From: JAFAXD01 sp963816775
GTDB taxonomy: Bacteria > Pseudomonadota > Alphaproteobacteria > Rhizobiales > Xanthobacteraceae
NCBI GenBank assembly: GCA_963816775.1
Contig: CAWFLX010000002.1
Location: 1 to 64,000, forward strand
Length of the DNA: 64,000 nucleotides
Direction of reading: 5' to 3'
In this document: positions 52,693-61,429 of the stretch, one piece after another
Numbering within the stretch: position 1 is the stretch's first letter
Layout of the letters: the number at the start of each line of letters is the position of its first letter
Notes under the pieces: generated by a model
The model's database searches: none
Told to the model about the DNA's origin: nothing
Seen by the model: the letters and a program-made list of their open reading frames with translations, nothing else
Position numbers and translations under genes: made by a program

Positions 52693-53673
52693 CTAATCGG
52701 CCTTAATGCCGGCATCCTTGATGACCTTGGCCCATTTGGCGAACTCGGACTTGAGGCGCGCCGCAAACTCGGCCGGAGTGTCGGCGATCGAAATGAACCC
52801 AAGCGCTGCGAGCTTCTCCTGCATGTCGGGAAGCGCGACAATCTTGACGATCTCGCGGTGCAGCAGTTCGACAATCTCCGGCGGCGTTCCGACCGGAACT
52901 ACGATTCCGGTCAATGTGTCGGCTTCCTGATCGGGAACGCCCGCTTCCGCCATGGTGGGAACGTCGGGCAGCCCGGTGACCCGCTTTCCGGTCAGCACCG
53001 CCAGACCTCGAAGCTTGCCCTCCTGAATGCTTGCGAGCGCCGGCGGCAGCGCCGTGAATGCAATCGGGGTATGGCCGCCGATGGTCGAAGTTATAGCTGG
53101 CCCGGCCCCCGTGAATGGCACCATGACAAGATCGAGCCCGAAACTGAGCTTGAACAATTCGCCTGACAGGTGCGGGGTTGAGCCGGTACCAGGCTGCGCG
53201 AAACTGTATTTGCCGGGGTTTGCCTTGATGAGAGCGATCAGCTCCTGAACGCTCTTAGCCGGCACGGACGGCGTGACCGATAGCACATTCGGCGAAGCCG
53301 CAATCAACGTGACCGGCGCGAAGTCCTTGAACGGGTCGTACGGGATCTTGGGGTAGAGGCTGGGGTTGATGATGAAGCCCGTGCTGACGACCAGTATTGT
53401 GTAGCCGTCCGCCGGCGCTTTGGCGGCCTGCGCAGTGCCGGTATTGCCGCCGCCCCCTGGCACGTTTTCGACATAAAACTGCTGCCCGAGATCTTCGGAA
53501 AGCTTCTGCGCAACGATCCGCCCGATCACGTCGGTCGGACCCGCCGCGGCAAACGGCACGATCATGCGCACCGAGCGCGCCGGATAGGTCTCGGCGCGTG
53601 TCGGCCCGGCGAAGACCGCGAGTACCGGCGCGAGCGTGACAAGGGCGAAGAGTTCGCGAACACGCCTTGCCAT
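52693..53673 (-). CDS. Tripartite tricarboxylate transporter solute-binding protein (Bug/TctC family)
   Basis: 326 residues from the ATG at 53673 (GGGAGGGTGCT upstream). Signal peptide ARRVRELFALVTLAPVLAVF..., and the Bug fold with YPARSVRMIVPFAAAGPTDV near the N-terminus, FYVENVPGGGGNTGTAQAA, and SFAQPGTGSTPHLSGELF. The Bug family binds carboxylic acids; no TctA/TctB membrane genes are in the window. It is transcribed divergently from the cyclase-TPP-NUDIX unit, 71 bp away. Confidence 0.88.
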   Translation of the reverse strand: MARRVRELFALVTLAPVLAVFAGPTRAETYPARSVRMIVPFAAAGPTDVIGRIVAQKLSEDLGQQFYVENVPGGGGNTGTAQAAKAPADGYTILVVSTGFIINPSLYPKIPYDPFKDFAPVTLIAASPNVLSVTPSVPAKSVQELIALIKANPGKYSFAQPGTGSTPHLSGELFKLSFGLDLVMVPFTGAGPAITSTIGGHTPIAFTALPPALASIQEGKLRGLAVLTGKRVTGLPDVPTMAEAGVPDQEADTLTGIVVPVGTPPEIVELLHREIVKIVALPDMQEKLAALGFISIADTPAEFAARLKSEFAKWAKVIKDAGIKAD

Positions 53674-53744
53674 AGCACCCTCCCGTGATTTTGCGCCGAT
53701 GCTATCATCATTCGCGTGTTCAAGGCGATCCAACGGGGAAACGC

Positions 53745-54713
53745 ATGGCAAGGAAATTCACGCGCCAGGACTTGCGCGACGCGGCGGAGAAATACAAAAA
53801 CTGGGGCAAGTGGGGCGCAAACGACGAGATCGGTACGCTCAATTATACGACGCCGGACGATATCGTCGCTGCCGCAAGGCTCGTGCGCCAAGGCAAGGTG
53901 ATTTCGCTCGCGCTCAACTTCGATCAGCATGGGCCGCAAGGCGCCAAATCCGCCTATCCGGCGCTCGGACGCATCAATCCGCTGCACGTCATGCTGCGCA
54001 CCGGCACGGATGCCTATTCGGGTGTGCTCGATCATCGCGGAATTCGAGCGGCAGACGACATGGTGGTCATGCCGCTACAGTGCGGCACCCAGTGGGATGG
54101 CCTCGGCCATGTGTTCTACGAGAATTTCATGTGGAACGGGTACGACTGCCGAGAAGTGACGAGCTTCGGGGCGCAGAAATGCGGGATCGAAAAAACCAAG
54201 CACAAGATGGTCGGGCGCGGCATATTTCTCGATGTCCCGCGCGCCCTCGCCAAAGATGCGTTGGAGGATGGCTACGCGATCACCAGCGCTGATCTCGAGC
54301 AAACCTGCAAGTCGCAGGGCATCAGCGTCAAGCGCGGCGACTATGTGATCGTACGAACCGGCCAGATGGAGCGCTGTCTCGCCGCCAAAAGCTGGGACGG
54401 CTATCCGGGCGGCGACGCGCCCGGCTTCTCGTTCGAAACATTGGAGTGGATTCACGACAAGGAAATCGCCGCAATCGCCAGTGACACCTGGGGGTGCGAG
54501 GTGCGGCCGAACGAGACCGAGGCCGGCATCAATCAGCCTTGGCACTGGATCACGATTCCCATCATGGGCATTACCATGGGTGAGATCTTCTACGTCGCTG
54601 ATCTCGCCGAGGACTGCGCACGCGATCGGGTCTACGAATTCATGTTTGTAGCGCCGGCGATCCCAATCACGGGAGCGGTCGGCTCTCCTACCAATCCTTT
54701 GGCAATCAAATAG
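53745..54713 (+). CDS. Cyclase family protein (kynurenine formamidase-like), variant metal motif
   Basis: 322 residues from the ATG at 53745 (GGGGAAACGC upstream). The family's HxGTHxDxPxH metal motif is read here as LQCGTQWDGLGHVFY: the first His is Cys, the second position is Gln, and only Asp and the last His are kept, a variant seen in a long-chain branch of the family. GDYVIVRTGQMERCL and IASDTWGCEV are other conserved blocks. It probably hydrolyses or cyclises an amide or lactone. The next gene starts after 13 bp. Confidence 0.82.
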   Translation: MARKFTRQDLRDAAEKYKNWGKWGANDEIGTLNYTTPDDIVAAARLVRQGKVISLALNFDQHGPQGAKSAYPALGRINPLHVMLRTGTDAYSGVLDHRGIRAADDMVVMPLQCGTQWDGLGHVFYENFMWNGYDCREVTSFGAQKCGIEKTKHKMVGRGIFLDVPRALAKDALEDGYAITSADLEQTCKSQGISVKRGDYVIVRTGQMERCLAAKSWDGYPGGDAPGFSFETLEWIHDKEIAAIASDTWGCEVRPNETEAGINQPWHWITIPIMGITMGEIFYVADLAEDCARDRVYEFMFVAPAIPITGAVGSPTNPLAIK

Positions 54714-54726
54714 AGCGGCAGCCGAC

Positions 54727-56415
54727 ATGCTTGGACACAATCGCCGCATGACCGGCGCGCAATGCCTCGCCGACATGCTCGACGGTTATGGCGTAACCCA
54801 CGTCTTCATGGTGCCGGCGGTGCTGCGACGCACGTTGGCAGAAATGGAGCGGCGCACAGCGATCAAGCGCATCCACGCGCACGGCGAGAAGGCCGCCGCC
54901 TACATGGCGGATGGTTATGCACGCGCCTCCGGCAAGCCCGGCATCTGCATGGCGCAGGTGATCGGCGCGCTCAATCTGGCCGCCGGCTTGCGCGATGCTT
55001 ATCTCGCGCACGCCCCGGTGATCGCGTTCACCGGCGGCCGCGAGCCCAAGACCAAGTTCCGCAAGGTCTACCAGGAGATCGACGATGTGCCGGCATTCGA
55101 GCCGGTGACCAAACTGAATGCCACGATCGACGACGTTGCGCGGTTTCCCGACATGGTGCGACAGGCATTCCGGGTCGCGGTCAGCGGGACGCCGGGACCG
55201 GTGCACCTGCAATTTCGCGGCAATGAAGGTCAGATCGATGGTGAAGAGGCCGAAATGGACCCCATCGTCGAGCCGGCGTTTGCGCGCGTGCCGCCGTTCC
55301 GGCCGCAGCCCGAAGCGGCAGCGGTGACCGCGGCGCTAGCGTTGCTGGCGCGGGCGGAGCGCCCGGTGATCGTCGCCGGCGGCGGCGTACGCGCTTCCGG
55401 CGCCGGGCCTGAACTGGTGGCGCTGGCCGAGACGTTGCAGATTCCGGTCGCAACATCCCTCAACGGCAAGGATACAATTCCGGGAAACCATCCACTCAGC
55501 GTCGGCGTCGTCGGCACCTATTCACGCGAGAGCGCTAACCGCGTCGTCAATCACGCCGATATCGTGTGCTTTATCGGAACCGAGACTGGCGGCATGACCA
55601 CCCATTTCTGGGAGGTGCCAAAGATCGGCACGCCGGCAATCCAGATCGACATCGATCCGCAGGCGCTCGGACGCAATTATCCGCTGCAGGCCGCGGTGCT
55701 CGGCGACGCCAAAGCAACCCTTGCCCTGATGGTGGCGCACGCGGACGGAGCCGGCGCTGACAAGCGCAAGGCTTGGATTAAGCAGGCGCAGGCAGTTTGC
55801 AAAGACTGGAGCACCAAATACGCCGCGGCGCTGACGTCGAACGCGGTGCCTTTAAGACCCGAGCGCATCTGCCATGAACTGACCCGGCAGCTGCCAAACG
55901 ATGCGATCGTCGTGGTCGACACCGGTCACGCCGGCATGTGGATGGGCGGGATGTTCGATCTCACAAGCGCCAGTCAGAGCTACATGCGCAGCGCAGGTCA
56001 CCTCGGCTGGGCGTTCCCGGCAGGGCTTGGCGCCAAATGCGCGTTCCCGGCGCGCCCCGTGGTCGTGTTCACCGGTGACGCGGGGTTTTGGTACCACATC
56101 GCGGAAATCGAAACCGCCGCGCGCTGGGGAATCAACACGGTGACAGTGGTCAACAACAACAGCGGCGGCAATCAATCCAAGCGCGGCTTCGACCGCGCCT
56201 ACGGAGGCGAGCAAACGCTACAGGCACGCGAATTGTGGACCTATCGCAACGTCAATTTCGCGCGCATCGCGGAAGAGATCGGCGCGCTCGGATTGCGCGT
56301 TGAGCAGCCGGGGCAGTTCGCGCCAGCCCTGGAGCAGGCGCTTGCCGCGAACCGCCCAGCCATCATCGATGTCGTGACCGATATCGAAGCGATCGCGCCA
56401 GCGGCCGTGACCTGA
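54727..56415 (+). CDS. Thiamine pyrophosphate-dependent enzyme (acetolactate synthase-like)
   Basis: 562 residues, three-domain TPP enzyme. PYR domain with the catalytic Glu in HAHGEKAAAYMADGYARA, a central domain (RPVIVAGGGVRASGAGPE), and PP domain with GDAGFWYHIAEIETA...VVNNNSGG as the TPP-Mg motif. It shares the fold with the enzyme at 23219 but is not close in sequence. Probably a 2-oxo acid decarboxylase or ligase. It is preceded by the cyclase gene (13 bp) and overlaps the NUDIX gene by one base. Confidence 0.86.
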   Translation: MLGHNRRMTGAQCLADMLDGYGVTHVFMVPAVLRRTLAEMERRTAIKRIHAHGEKAAAYMADGYARASGKPGICMAQVIGALNLAAGLRDAYLAHAPVIAFTGGREPKTKFRKVYQEIDDVPAFEPVTKLNATIDDVARFPDMVRQAFRVAVSGTPGPVHLQFRGNEGQIDGEEAEMDPIVEPAFARVPPFRPQPEAAAVTAALALLARAERPVIVAGGGVRASGAGPELVALAETLQIPVATSLNGKDTIPGNHPLSVGVVGTYSRESANRVVNHADIVCFIGTETGGMTTHFWEVPKIGTPAIQIDIDPQALGRNYPLQAAVLGDAKATLALMVAHADGAGADKRKAWIKQAQAVCKDWSTKYAAALTSNAVPLRPERICHELTRQLPNDAIVVVDTGHAGMWMGGMFDLTSASQSYMRSAGHLGWAFPAGLGAKCAFPARPVVVFTGDAGFWYHIAEIETAARWGINTVTVVNNNSGGNQSKRGFDRAYGGEQTLQARELWTYRNVNFARIAEEIGALGLRVEQPGQFAPALEQALAANRPAIIDVVTDIEAIAPAAVT

Positions 56416-56903
56416 TGGCGCGGGCGGCTCGCCGAACGGACGTCAGTGCCGGGTTGCTGGTCTATCGGCGTAATGCGCGACGCATCGAAGTTCTGCTCGC
56501 CCATCCGGGTGGACCGTTTTGGGCGAAGAAGGACGCCGGAGCCTGGACCATTCCCAAGGGACTCGCTGAGACCGCGGCCGACAGCGATCTGCTGGCGACG
56601 GCAAGGCGCGAGTTTACCGAAGAAACCGGCTTTGCGGTGCAAGGCCCGTTCCTGCCGCTGAACCCGGTGACTCAGACGAGCGGAAAGGTCGTGCATGCGT
56701 TCGCCTGCACGGGCAATTTCGATCCGGCACAGCTCACGAGCAATACGTTCGAGATCGAATGGCCGCCACGCTCCGGCCGGCGCCAGAGCTTCCCGGAGGT
56801 CGACCGCGCGGCGTGGTTCGGGCTTGCGGAAGCGATCGACAAGATCATCGGTTACCAGCGGCCGCTGCTGCTCGAGCTGCAGGAGCGATTGGCGAGCGCG
56901 TAA
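56415..56903 (+). CDS. NUDIX hydrolase
   Basis: 162 residues. The Nudix box G-x5-E-x7-REUxEExGU is seen as GLAETAADSDLLATARREFT followed by EETGF, complete. The protein begins with the family's AGLLVYRRNARRIEVLLAHP, like ADP-ribose or diadenosine polyphosphate hydrolases. It cleaves a nucleoside diphosphate-linked compound. Overlapping TGATG couples it to the upstream TPP gene; the role in that unit is unclear. Confidence 0.88.
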   Translation: MARAARRTDVSAGLLVYRRNARRIEVLLAHPGGPFWAKKDAGAWTIPKGLAETAADSDLLATARREFTEETGFAVQGPFLPLNPVTQTSGKVVHAFACTGNFDPAQLTSNTFEIEWPPRSGRRQSFPEVDRAAWFGLAEAIDKIIGYQRPLLLELQERLASA

Positions 56904-56910
56904 TGCATTT

Positions 56911-57585
56911 TCACCCTCGCTCGCGCAAAACCTCGGGCCAATCGGGCTCATCTTCAGGCAGCACCCAGGGCTCCTTGAGCGCCGCGGCGCGCCATTCGCG
57001 CCAGGCCGGCAGCGCCAGGACCGCGTCCATGTAGGCGCGCGAGGCCGCGCCAACGTCCACCGCATAGGTGTGAAAACGTGACACCACCGGCGCATACATG
57101 GCGTCGGCGGCCGTGAAGCGGCCGAACAGAAACGGTCCCCCCGTACCGAACCGCGCCCGGCAATCCGTCCACATGGCGTCGATGCGGCGGACGTTGGCGG
57201 CTGTTTCGTCGCTCAGCGCGAGCTTCTTGACTGGACGCCAAACGTTCATCGGACAGGCACGCCGCAGCGGCAGAAAGCCCGCGTGCATTTCGTTTGAAAT
57301 GACCCGCGCGTGGGCACGCGCCTTCGGATCGGCGGGCCAAAGTGCCGCGGCCGGAAACTTCTCCGCCACATATTCGAGGATCGCAAGCGATTCCCAGATG
57401 TGGACGTCGCCGTCGATCAGGGTTGGGACCTTGCCGGTGCCCGCGACCTGGAGCAGCCGCCCTTTGAACTCCGGCGCATTGAGCGAGATCACCTCTTCGT
57501 CGAACGTCAGGCCGGCCACCCGCATCGCGATCCATGGCCGCAGCGACCACGACGAATAGTTCTTGTTGCCGAGAATGAGCAGCAT
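56911..57585 (-). CDS. Glutathione S-transferase
   Basis: 224 residues. N-terminal thioredoxin fold with NKNYSSWSLRPWIAMRVAGL and the cis-Pro and Gly-Ser region KVPTLIDGDVHIWESLAILE, then the helical C-terminal domain. The NYSSWS start is known from the bacterial YfcF/zeta-like GST group. It conjugates or uses glutathione; the substrate is not known. It is last in the cysS run, 15 bp after the rhodanese gene. Confidence 0.88.
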   Translation of the reverse strand: MLLILGNKNYSSWSLRPWIAMRVAGLTFDEEVISLNAPEFKGRLLQVAGTGKVPTLIDGDVHIWESLAILEYVAEKFPAAALWPADPKARAHARVISNEMHAGFLPLRRACPMNVWRPVKKLALSDETAANVRRIDAMWTDCRARFGTGGPFLFGRFTAADAMYAPVVSRFHTYAVDVGAASRAYMDAVLALPAWREWRAAALKEPWVLPEDEPDWPEVLRERG

Positions 57586-57600
57586 TGTTGCAACGTGGCG

Positions 57601-58020
57601 CTAGCGCGAATTTGACTTCGGGTCTGCCGACAGATCGACCGGAGCGCCCGCGGCCTTCCAAGCCCCGAAGCCGCCCTTGATATGCGCGACCGGCCGCAAG
57701 CCCATGCGATGGGCGGTCTGGGTCGCGAGCGCCGAGCGCGCACCCGCCGCGCAGAAGAACACGAACCGCTTGTCCTGCGCGAACGTTTCCTTGTGATACT
57801 TGCTCAAGGGATCAATCCAGAATTCCAGCATGCCGCGAGGGCAGTGGAACGCGCCCGGTACCCGCCCGTCGCGCGCGAGCTCGCGAATATCGCGTAGGTC
57901 GACAAACACCACGTCATCTCGGCCGTTGAGCTGGATCGCATCAGCGACCTCCAGCGTTTCGATCTCGCGCTCGGCGGCTTTCACCATATCGCCGGCATGA
58001 ACCACGATTTTCTGCGGCAT
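57601..58020 (-). CDS. Rhodanese-like sulfurtransferase
   Basis: 139 residues from the ATG at 58020 (TCTGGAGATTGCG upstream). Single rhodanese domain with DVVFVDLRDIRELARDG and the active-site loop FCAAGARSALA, where Cys90 would carry the persulfide. It lies downstream of repeat copy 4, which begins 19 bp upstream of the start codon. Likely a small cytoplasmic thiosulfate or persulfide handler. Confidence 0.9.
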   Translation of the reverse strand: MPQKIVVHAGDMVKAAEREIETLEVADAIQLNGRDDVVFVDLRDIRELARDGRVPGAFHCPRGMLEFWIDPLSKYHKETFAQDKRFVFFCAAGARSALATQTAHRMGLRPVAHIKGGFGAWKAAGAPVDLSADPKSNSR

Positions 58021-58038
58021 CGCAATCTCCAGAATGGT

Positions 58039-58205
58039 CCAGTGTCCCGATCCCGAAGTTCGCACTTACCTTGCGCCACCTCTGATGCGAACTTCGGAGT
58101 CAAAGGGACACTAGCAAATTAATGATTTTAGCGTGGCTTTTGGATTTGAAGTTCCTAAACGAGCTTGCGGCTTGAGTAGCAGGAACTTCAAATCCACCAC
58201 ACCAG
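58039..58205 (+). repeat. Composite palindromic repeat, copy 4 (full, A-B orientation, diverged ends)
   Basis: 167 bp. Hairpin A at 58039-58114 (left end CCAG, right end CTAG), linker 58115-58127 (CAAATTAATGATT), hairpin B at 58128-58205 (ends TTAG and CCAG). Inner arms are well kept (GGATTTGAAGTTCCT with AGGAACTTCAAATCC). The outer arms of B have drifted with compensating changes (GTGG with CCAC). Loop complementarity is lost. It separates the YdcF gene from the rhodanese gene within a run of leftward genes. Confidence 0.88.
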
Positions 58206-58271
58206 GTGGTTTTAGCCCGGATGGCGCGCAAGCGTCATCCGCGAAGTAGCGTGGGGAATAGAACGGATCGA

Positions 58272-59066
58272 TCAGCGCGGACCCGGAAACAGTTCGCGCG
58301 AATGGCCAGTGAGCCGGTAGACCGCGAGCCCGATGAATTCGCGCGCGGCCCAATCGGTATAGGCCAGTCCACTGACGAACGAGCGCATCGGCCAGAGAAA
58401 ATCACTCCCCCCGGCCAGTTGCCAATCGACTGGAAAAGCCTCGACCTCGAAATCCACACTGCGAAATGCCGCCATTGCCCGCGGCATGTGATACGCCGAA
58501 GTGATCAGCACCCAGTGGTCGCCGGGCTTGGGCGCCGCGATGACCTTGCTGAGCCGCGCATTCTCGAGCGTGTTGCGGGATTGGTCTTCAATCTCCACGC
58601 GGCCGGGTGCAACGCCGAAGCGTTCTAGCAATTTTGCCGCGTACTCGGCTTCCGATGCGCCGCCAAAGAGCGAGCCGTTGCCGCCGGTGAAGATGATGCG
58701 CGAACCGGGGTACCGCCGGGCGAGATCCGGCACGACGGCCAGTCGCTCGGCCGAATCCGTGAGTTCGACCTCGCCATGCGCCGCGGACGTTCCTGGATCG
58801 ACAGAACCGCCCAAGATAATGAAGCCGGTTGGCGCGCCTTGTGTCGCGCTCCAAGTCGGAAAGCGATTTTCCAGCACGGAAAGCAGTATTTTGCCGAGCG
58901 GCGACAGCCCAAGGACCACAATCCCCAGCATGCCAACAACGAGCAGACAGCGTCCCAACCGCACGAACCGCGTGAACAGCAACACCGTGCCGACGATAGC
59001 CAGCGTGATCAGAAGATTTGACGGCGCCGTGAGGAACACGAGCGTCTTCGAAAGGATAAAGAACAT
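58272..59066 (-). CDS. YdcF/ElyC-type membrane protein (DUF218)
   Basis: 264 residues. Two N-terminal helices (LIILTIA-like ITLAIVGTVLLF and LLVVGMLGIVVLGLSPLG), then the DUF218 domain with GFIILGGSVDPGTSA, IIFTGGNGSLFGGASEA, DQSRNTLENARLSK and WVLITSAYHMPRAMAAFRSV. The family is linked to envelope polysaccharide or undecaprenyl-phosphate handling in E. coli (ElyC), but its reaction is unknown. On the leftward run after the RraA-like gene (20 bp). Confidence 0.88.
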   Translation of the reverse strand: MFFILSKTLVFLTAPSNLLITLAIVGTVLLFTRFVRLGRCLLVVGMLGIVVLGLSPLGKILLSVLENRFPTWSATQGAPTGFIILGGSVDPGTSAAHGEVELTDSAERLAVVPDLARRYPGSRIIFTGGNGSLFGGASEAEYAAKLLERFGVAPGRVEIEDQSRNTLENARLSKVIAAPKPGDHWVLITSAYHMPRAMAAFRSVDFEVEAFPVDWQLAGGSDFLWPMRSFVSGLAYTDWAAREFIGLAVYRLTGHSRELFPGPR

Positions 59067-59086
59067 CAGGAGCGGCCGTTAGAAAA

Positions 59087-59794
59087 TTAGTCGCGCTGCT
59101 TGCGCCAAGTCGCATAACGCGCCTTGGCCTCCTCGTTGGGTGGATAGAGACCCGGCAACTTGGCGCCCCGTTCCACCTCACTCACGACCCAGCTCTCATA
59201 GAGTTCGTGTTCGGCGCCCTCATGTGCGACGAATTCGACCAGGTTTTGCGGAATGACGACGGCGCCGTCTTCGTCGAGGACGATGACGTCGCCCGGAAAG
59301 ATCGCGCAGCCGCCGCACGCGATCGGCTGCTGCCAGCCAACGAACGTCAGACCGTTGACCGAGGCGGGGGCTGCGACACCCGCGCACCAGACCGGCAGGC
59401 GCGAGGCCAGCACACCCGCCTTGTCGCGCACGGCCCCATCGGTGACGAGCGCCGTGACGCCACGCTTCATCATCCGGGCTGTAAGAATGTCGCCGAAAAT
59501 GCCGGCACTGGTCACGCCCATGGCGTCGGCGACCGCGACGCAGCCGGCCGGCATCTCCTCAATCGCAGCGCGGGTCGAGATCGGATTACCCCAGCTCTCC
59601 GGGGTCGCGAGATCTTCGCGCACGGGAACGAACCGCAGCGTGAACGCCGGCCCGACCAGCCGCTCGCCGCTGGGAGTCAGCGGCATCGGCCCGCTCATCC
59701 AGCACCGGCGAATCCCCTTCTTGAGCAGCATCGTGGTGATGGTCGCAGTCGTCACCCGGCGCAGTATATCGAACGATTGGGCGGTGGCCGTCAT
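59087..59794 (-). CDS. RraA-like protein / 4-hydroxy-4-methyl-2-oxoglutarate aldolase family
   Basis: 235 residues from the ATG at 59794 (GGGGATTGACC upstream). The active-site motif GIFGDILTARMMKRGVTAL followed by VTDGAVRD, and the later PGDVIVLDEDGAVVIP, are diagnostic. Members either bind RNase E (true RraA) or act as metal-dependent aldolases on HMG/CHA; the length and neighbouring cimA fit the aldolase branch better, which is an inference. Same strand as cimA, 39 bp after it. Confidence 0.85.
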   Translation of the reverse strand: MTATAQSFDILRRVTTATITTMLLKKGIRRCWMSGPMPLTPSGERLVGPAFTLRFVPVREDLATPESWGNPISTRAAIEEMPAGCVAVADAMGVTSAGIFGDILTARMMKRGVTALVTDGAVRDKAGVLASRLPVWCAGVAAPASVNGLTFVGWQQPIACGGCAIFPGDVIVLDEDGAVVIPQNLVEFVAHEGAEHELYESWVVSEVERGAKLPGLYPPNEEAKARYATWRKQRD

Positions 59795-59833
59795 GGTCAA
59801 TCCCCGTGTCTGCCCCAGCTGAAGTCTTCGCGC

Positions 59834-61429
59834 TTAGGCCGGCGCACCCGACCGCACAAGTTTGAACACGATCGAATCCATCAGCGCCTGGAACGAGGCT
59901 TCGATGATATTTGGCGACACGCCGACGGTGGTCCACCGTTCGCCGCTTTCATCGCGGCTTTCGATCAGCACGCGCGTAACCGCGCCGGACCCCCCGTTGA
60001 GAATCCGCACGCGGTAATCGGTCAGTTCCAAACCGGAGATGTACGGCTGGAATTTGCCCAAATCCTTGCGGAGCGCGAGATCGAGCGCGTTGACCGGACC
60101 GTTGCCCTCGGCGGCGGAAATCAGGTGCTCGTCGCCGACCCTCACCTTCACCACCGCCATGGTCACCGTCTGGCGCTCACCTTTGGCGCTGAAGCGCTGC
60201 TCGACGCGCACGTCGAACGTCTCGACGCCGAAATAGTCGGGAACCGTGCCGAGCATTCGCCGGGCCAGCAGCTCGAATGATGCGTCAGCCGCCTCGTAGG
60301 CGAAACCCGCCGCCTCGCGCTCCTTGACCTCGTCGAGAAGCCGGACCACGCGGGCGTCGTCCCTTTCGACCTTGATCCCGATGCGATCGAGTTCGGCGAG
60401 CACGTTCGAACGACCGGCCTGGTCGGAGACCAGAAGCTTGCGGCGATTGCCCACGGCTTCGGGCGTAACATGTTCGTAGGTCGCGGGATCCTTGACGATG
60501 GCCGATGCGTGAATGCCAGCCTTGGTCGCGAACGCACTGTCGCCCACGTACGGCGCGTGGCGATCGGAAGCGCGGTTAAGCAATTCGTCGAGCGCGTGCG
60601 ATACGTGCGTGAGGGTCTTGAGGCCTTCGTCCGATACGCTGATATCAAAGCGGTCCGCATATTCCGGCTTGAGCTTCAAGGTCGGAATGATGGAAACCAG
60701 ATTGGCGTTGCCGCAGCGCTCGCCGAGCCCGTTGAGCGTGCCCTGAACTTGGCGTGCCCCTGCCCGCACGGCGGCGAGCGAGTTCGCCACCGCCTGCTCG
60801 GTGTCGTTATGCGCGTGAATGCCGACGTGGTCGCCGGGAATTGCCTTCACTACCTCGCCGACAATCGCCTCGACCTCGTGCGGGAGCGCGCCACCGTTGG
60901 TGTCACAGAGCACGATCCAACGGGCGCCTTCGTCATAGGCGGCGCGGGCGCATGCCAGCGCAAACTGCGGATTCGACTTGTAGCCGTCGAAGAAGTGCTC
61001 GCAGTCGAGCAGTACTTCACGGCCCTTGGCGCAGGCGGCGCGTACGCTGTCACGAATGGAGGCGATGTTCTCTTCTGGAGTGGTCTCGAGTGCAACGCGA
61101 ACGTGATAGTCCGAGGATTTGGCGACAAAACAGATCGCGTCAGCGGTAGCATCGAGCAGCGCCACCAGGCCGGGGTCGTTCGAAGCGGAGCGGCCGGGCC
61201 GGCGGGTCATGCCGAAGGCGGTAAACGTGGTTGCGAGCTTGCGATCCTCCGCAAACAGTTCGGTATCGATCGGGTTGGCCCCCGGATAGCCACCCTCCAC
61301 GTAATCGATGCCGAGCTTATCGAGCATCCCGGCGATCACGAGTTTGTCGGCGAGCGTGAAATCAACGCCGTTTGTCTGAGCACCGTCGCGCAAAGTGGTG
61401 TCGAACAGATAAACGCGTTCGCGGGTCAT
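59834..61429 (-). CDS. cimA: (R)-citramalate synthase
   Basis: 531 residues from the ATG at 61429. LeuA-type HMGL barrel with the start YLFDTTLRDGAQTNGVDFTL, the metal His pair in GIHAHNDTEQAVANS, and the C-terminal LeuA dimer/regulatory domain (VDALDLALRK-like VNALDLALRKDLGKFQPYIS). The TNGVDFTLADK variant is characteristic of CimA. It condenses pyruvate with acetyl-CoA to citramalate, an isoleucine route. ATGA overlap with the GNAT gene. Confidence 0.9.
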   Translation of the reverse strand: MTRERVYLFDTTLRDGAQTNGVDFTLADKLVIAGMLDKLGIDYVEGGYPGANPIDTELFAEDRKLATTFTAFGMTRRPGRSASNDPGLVALLDATADAICFVAKSSDYHVRVALETTPEENIASIRDSVRAACAKGREVLLDCEHFFDGYKSNPQFALACARAAYDEGARWIVLCDTNGGALPHEVEAIVGEVVKAIPGDHVGIHAHNDTEQAVANSLAAVRAGARQVQGTLNGLGERCGNANLVSIIPTLKLKPEYADRFDISVSDEGLKTLTHVSHALDELLNRASDRHAPYVGDSAFATKAGIHASAIVKDPATYEHVTPEAVGNRRKLLVSDQAGRSNVLAELDRIGIKVERDDARVVRLLDEVKEREAAGFAYEAADASFELLARRMLGTVPDYFGVETFDVRVEQRFSAKGERQTVTMAVVKVRVGDEHLISAAEGNGPVNALDLALRKDLGKFQPYISGLELTDYRVRILNGGSGAVTRVLIESRDESGERWTTVGVSPNIIEASFQALMDSIVFKLVRSGAPA

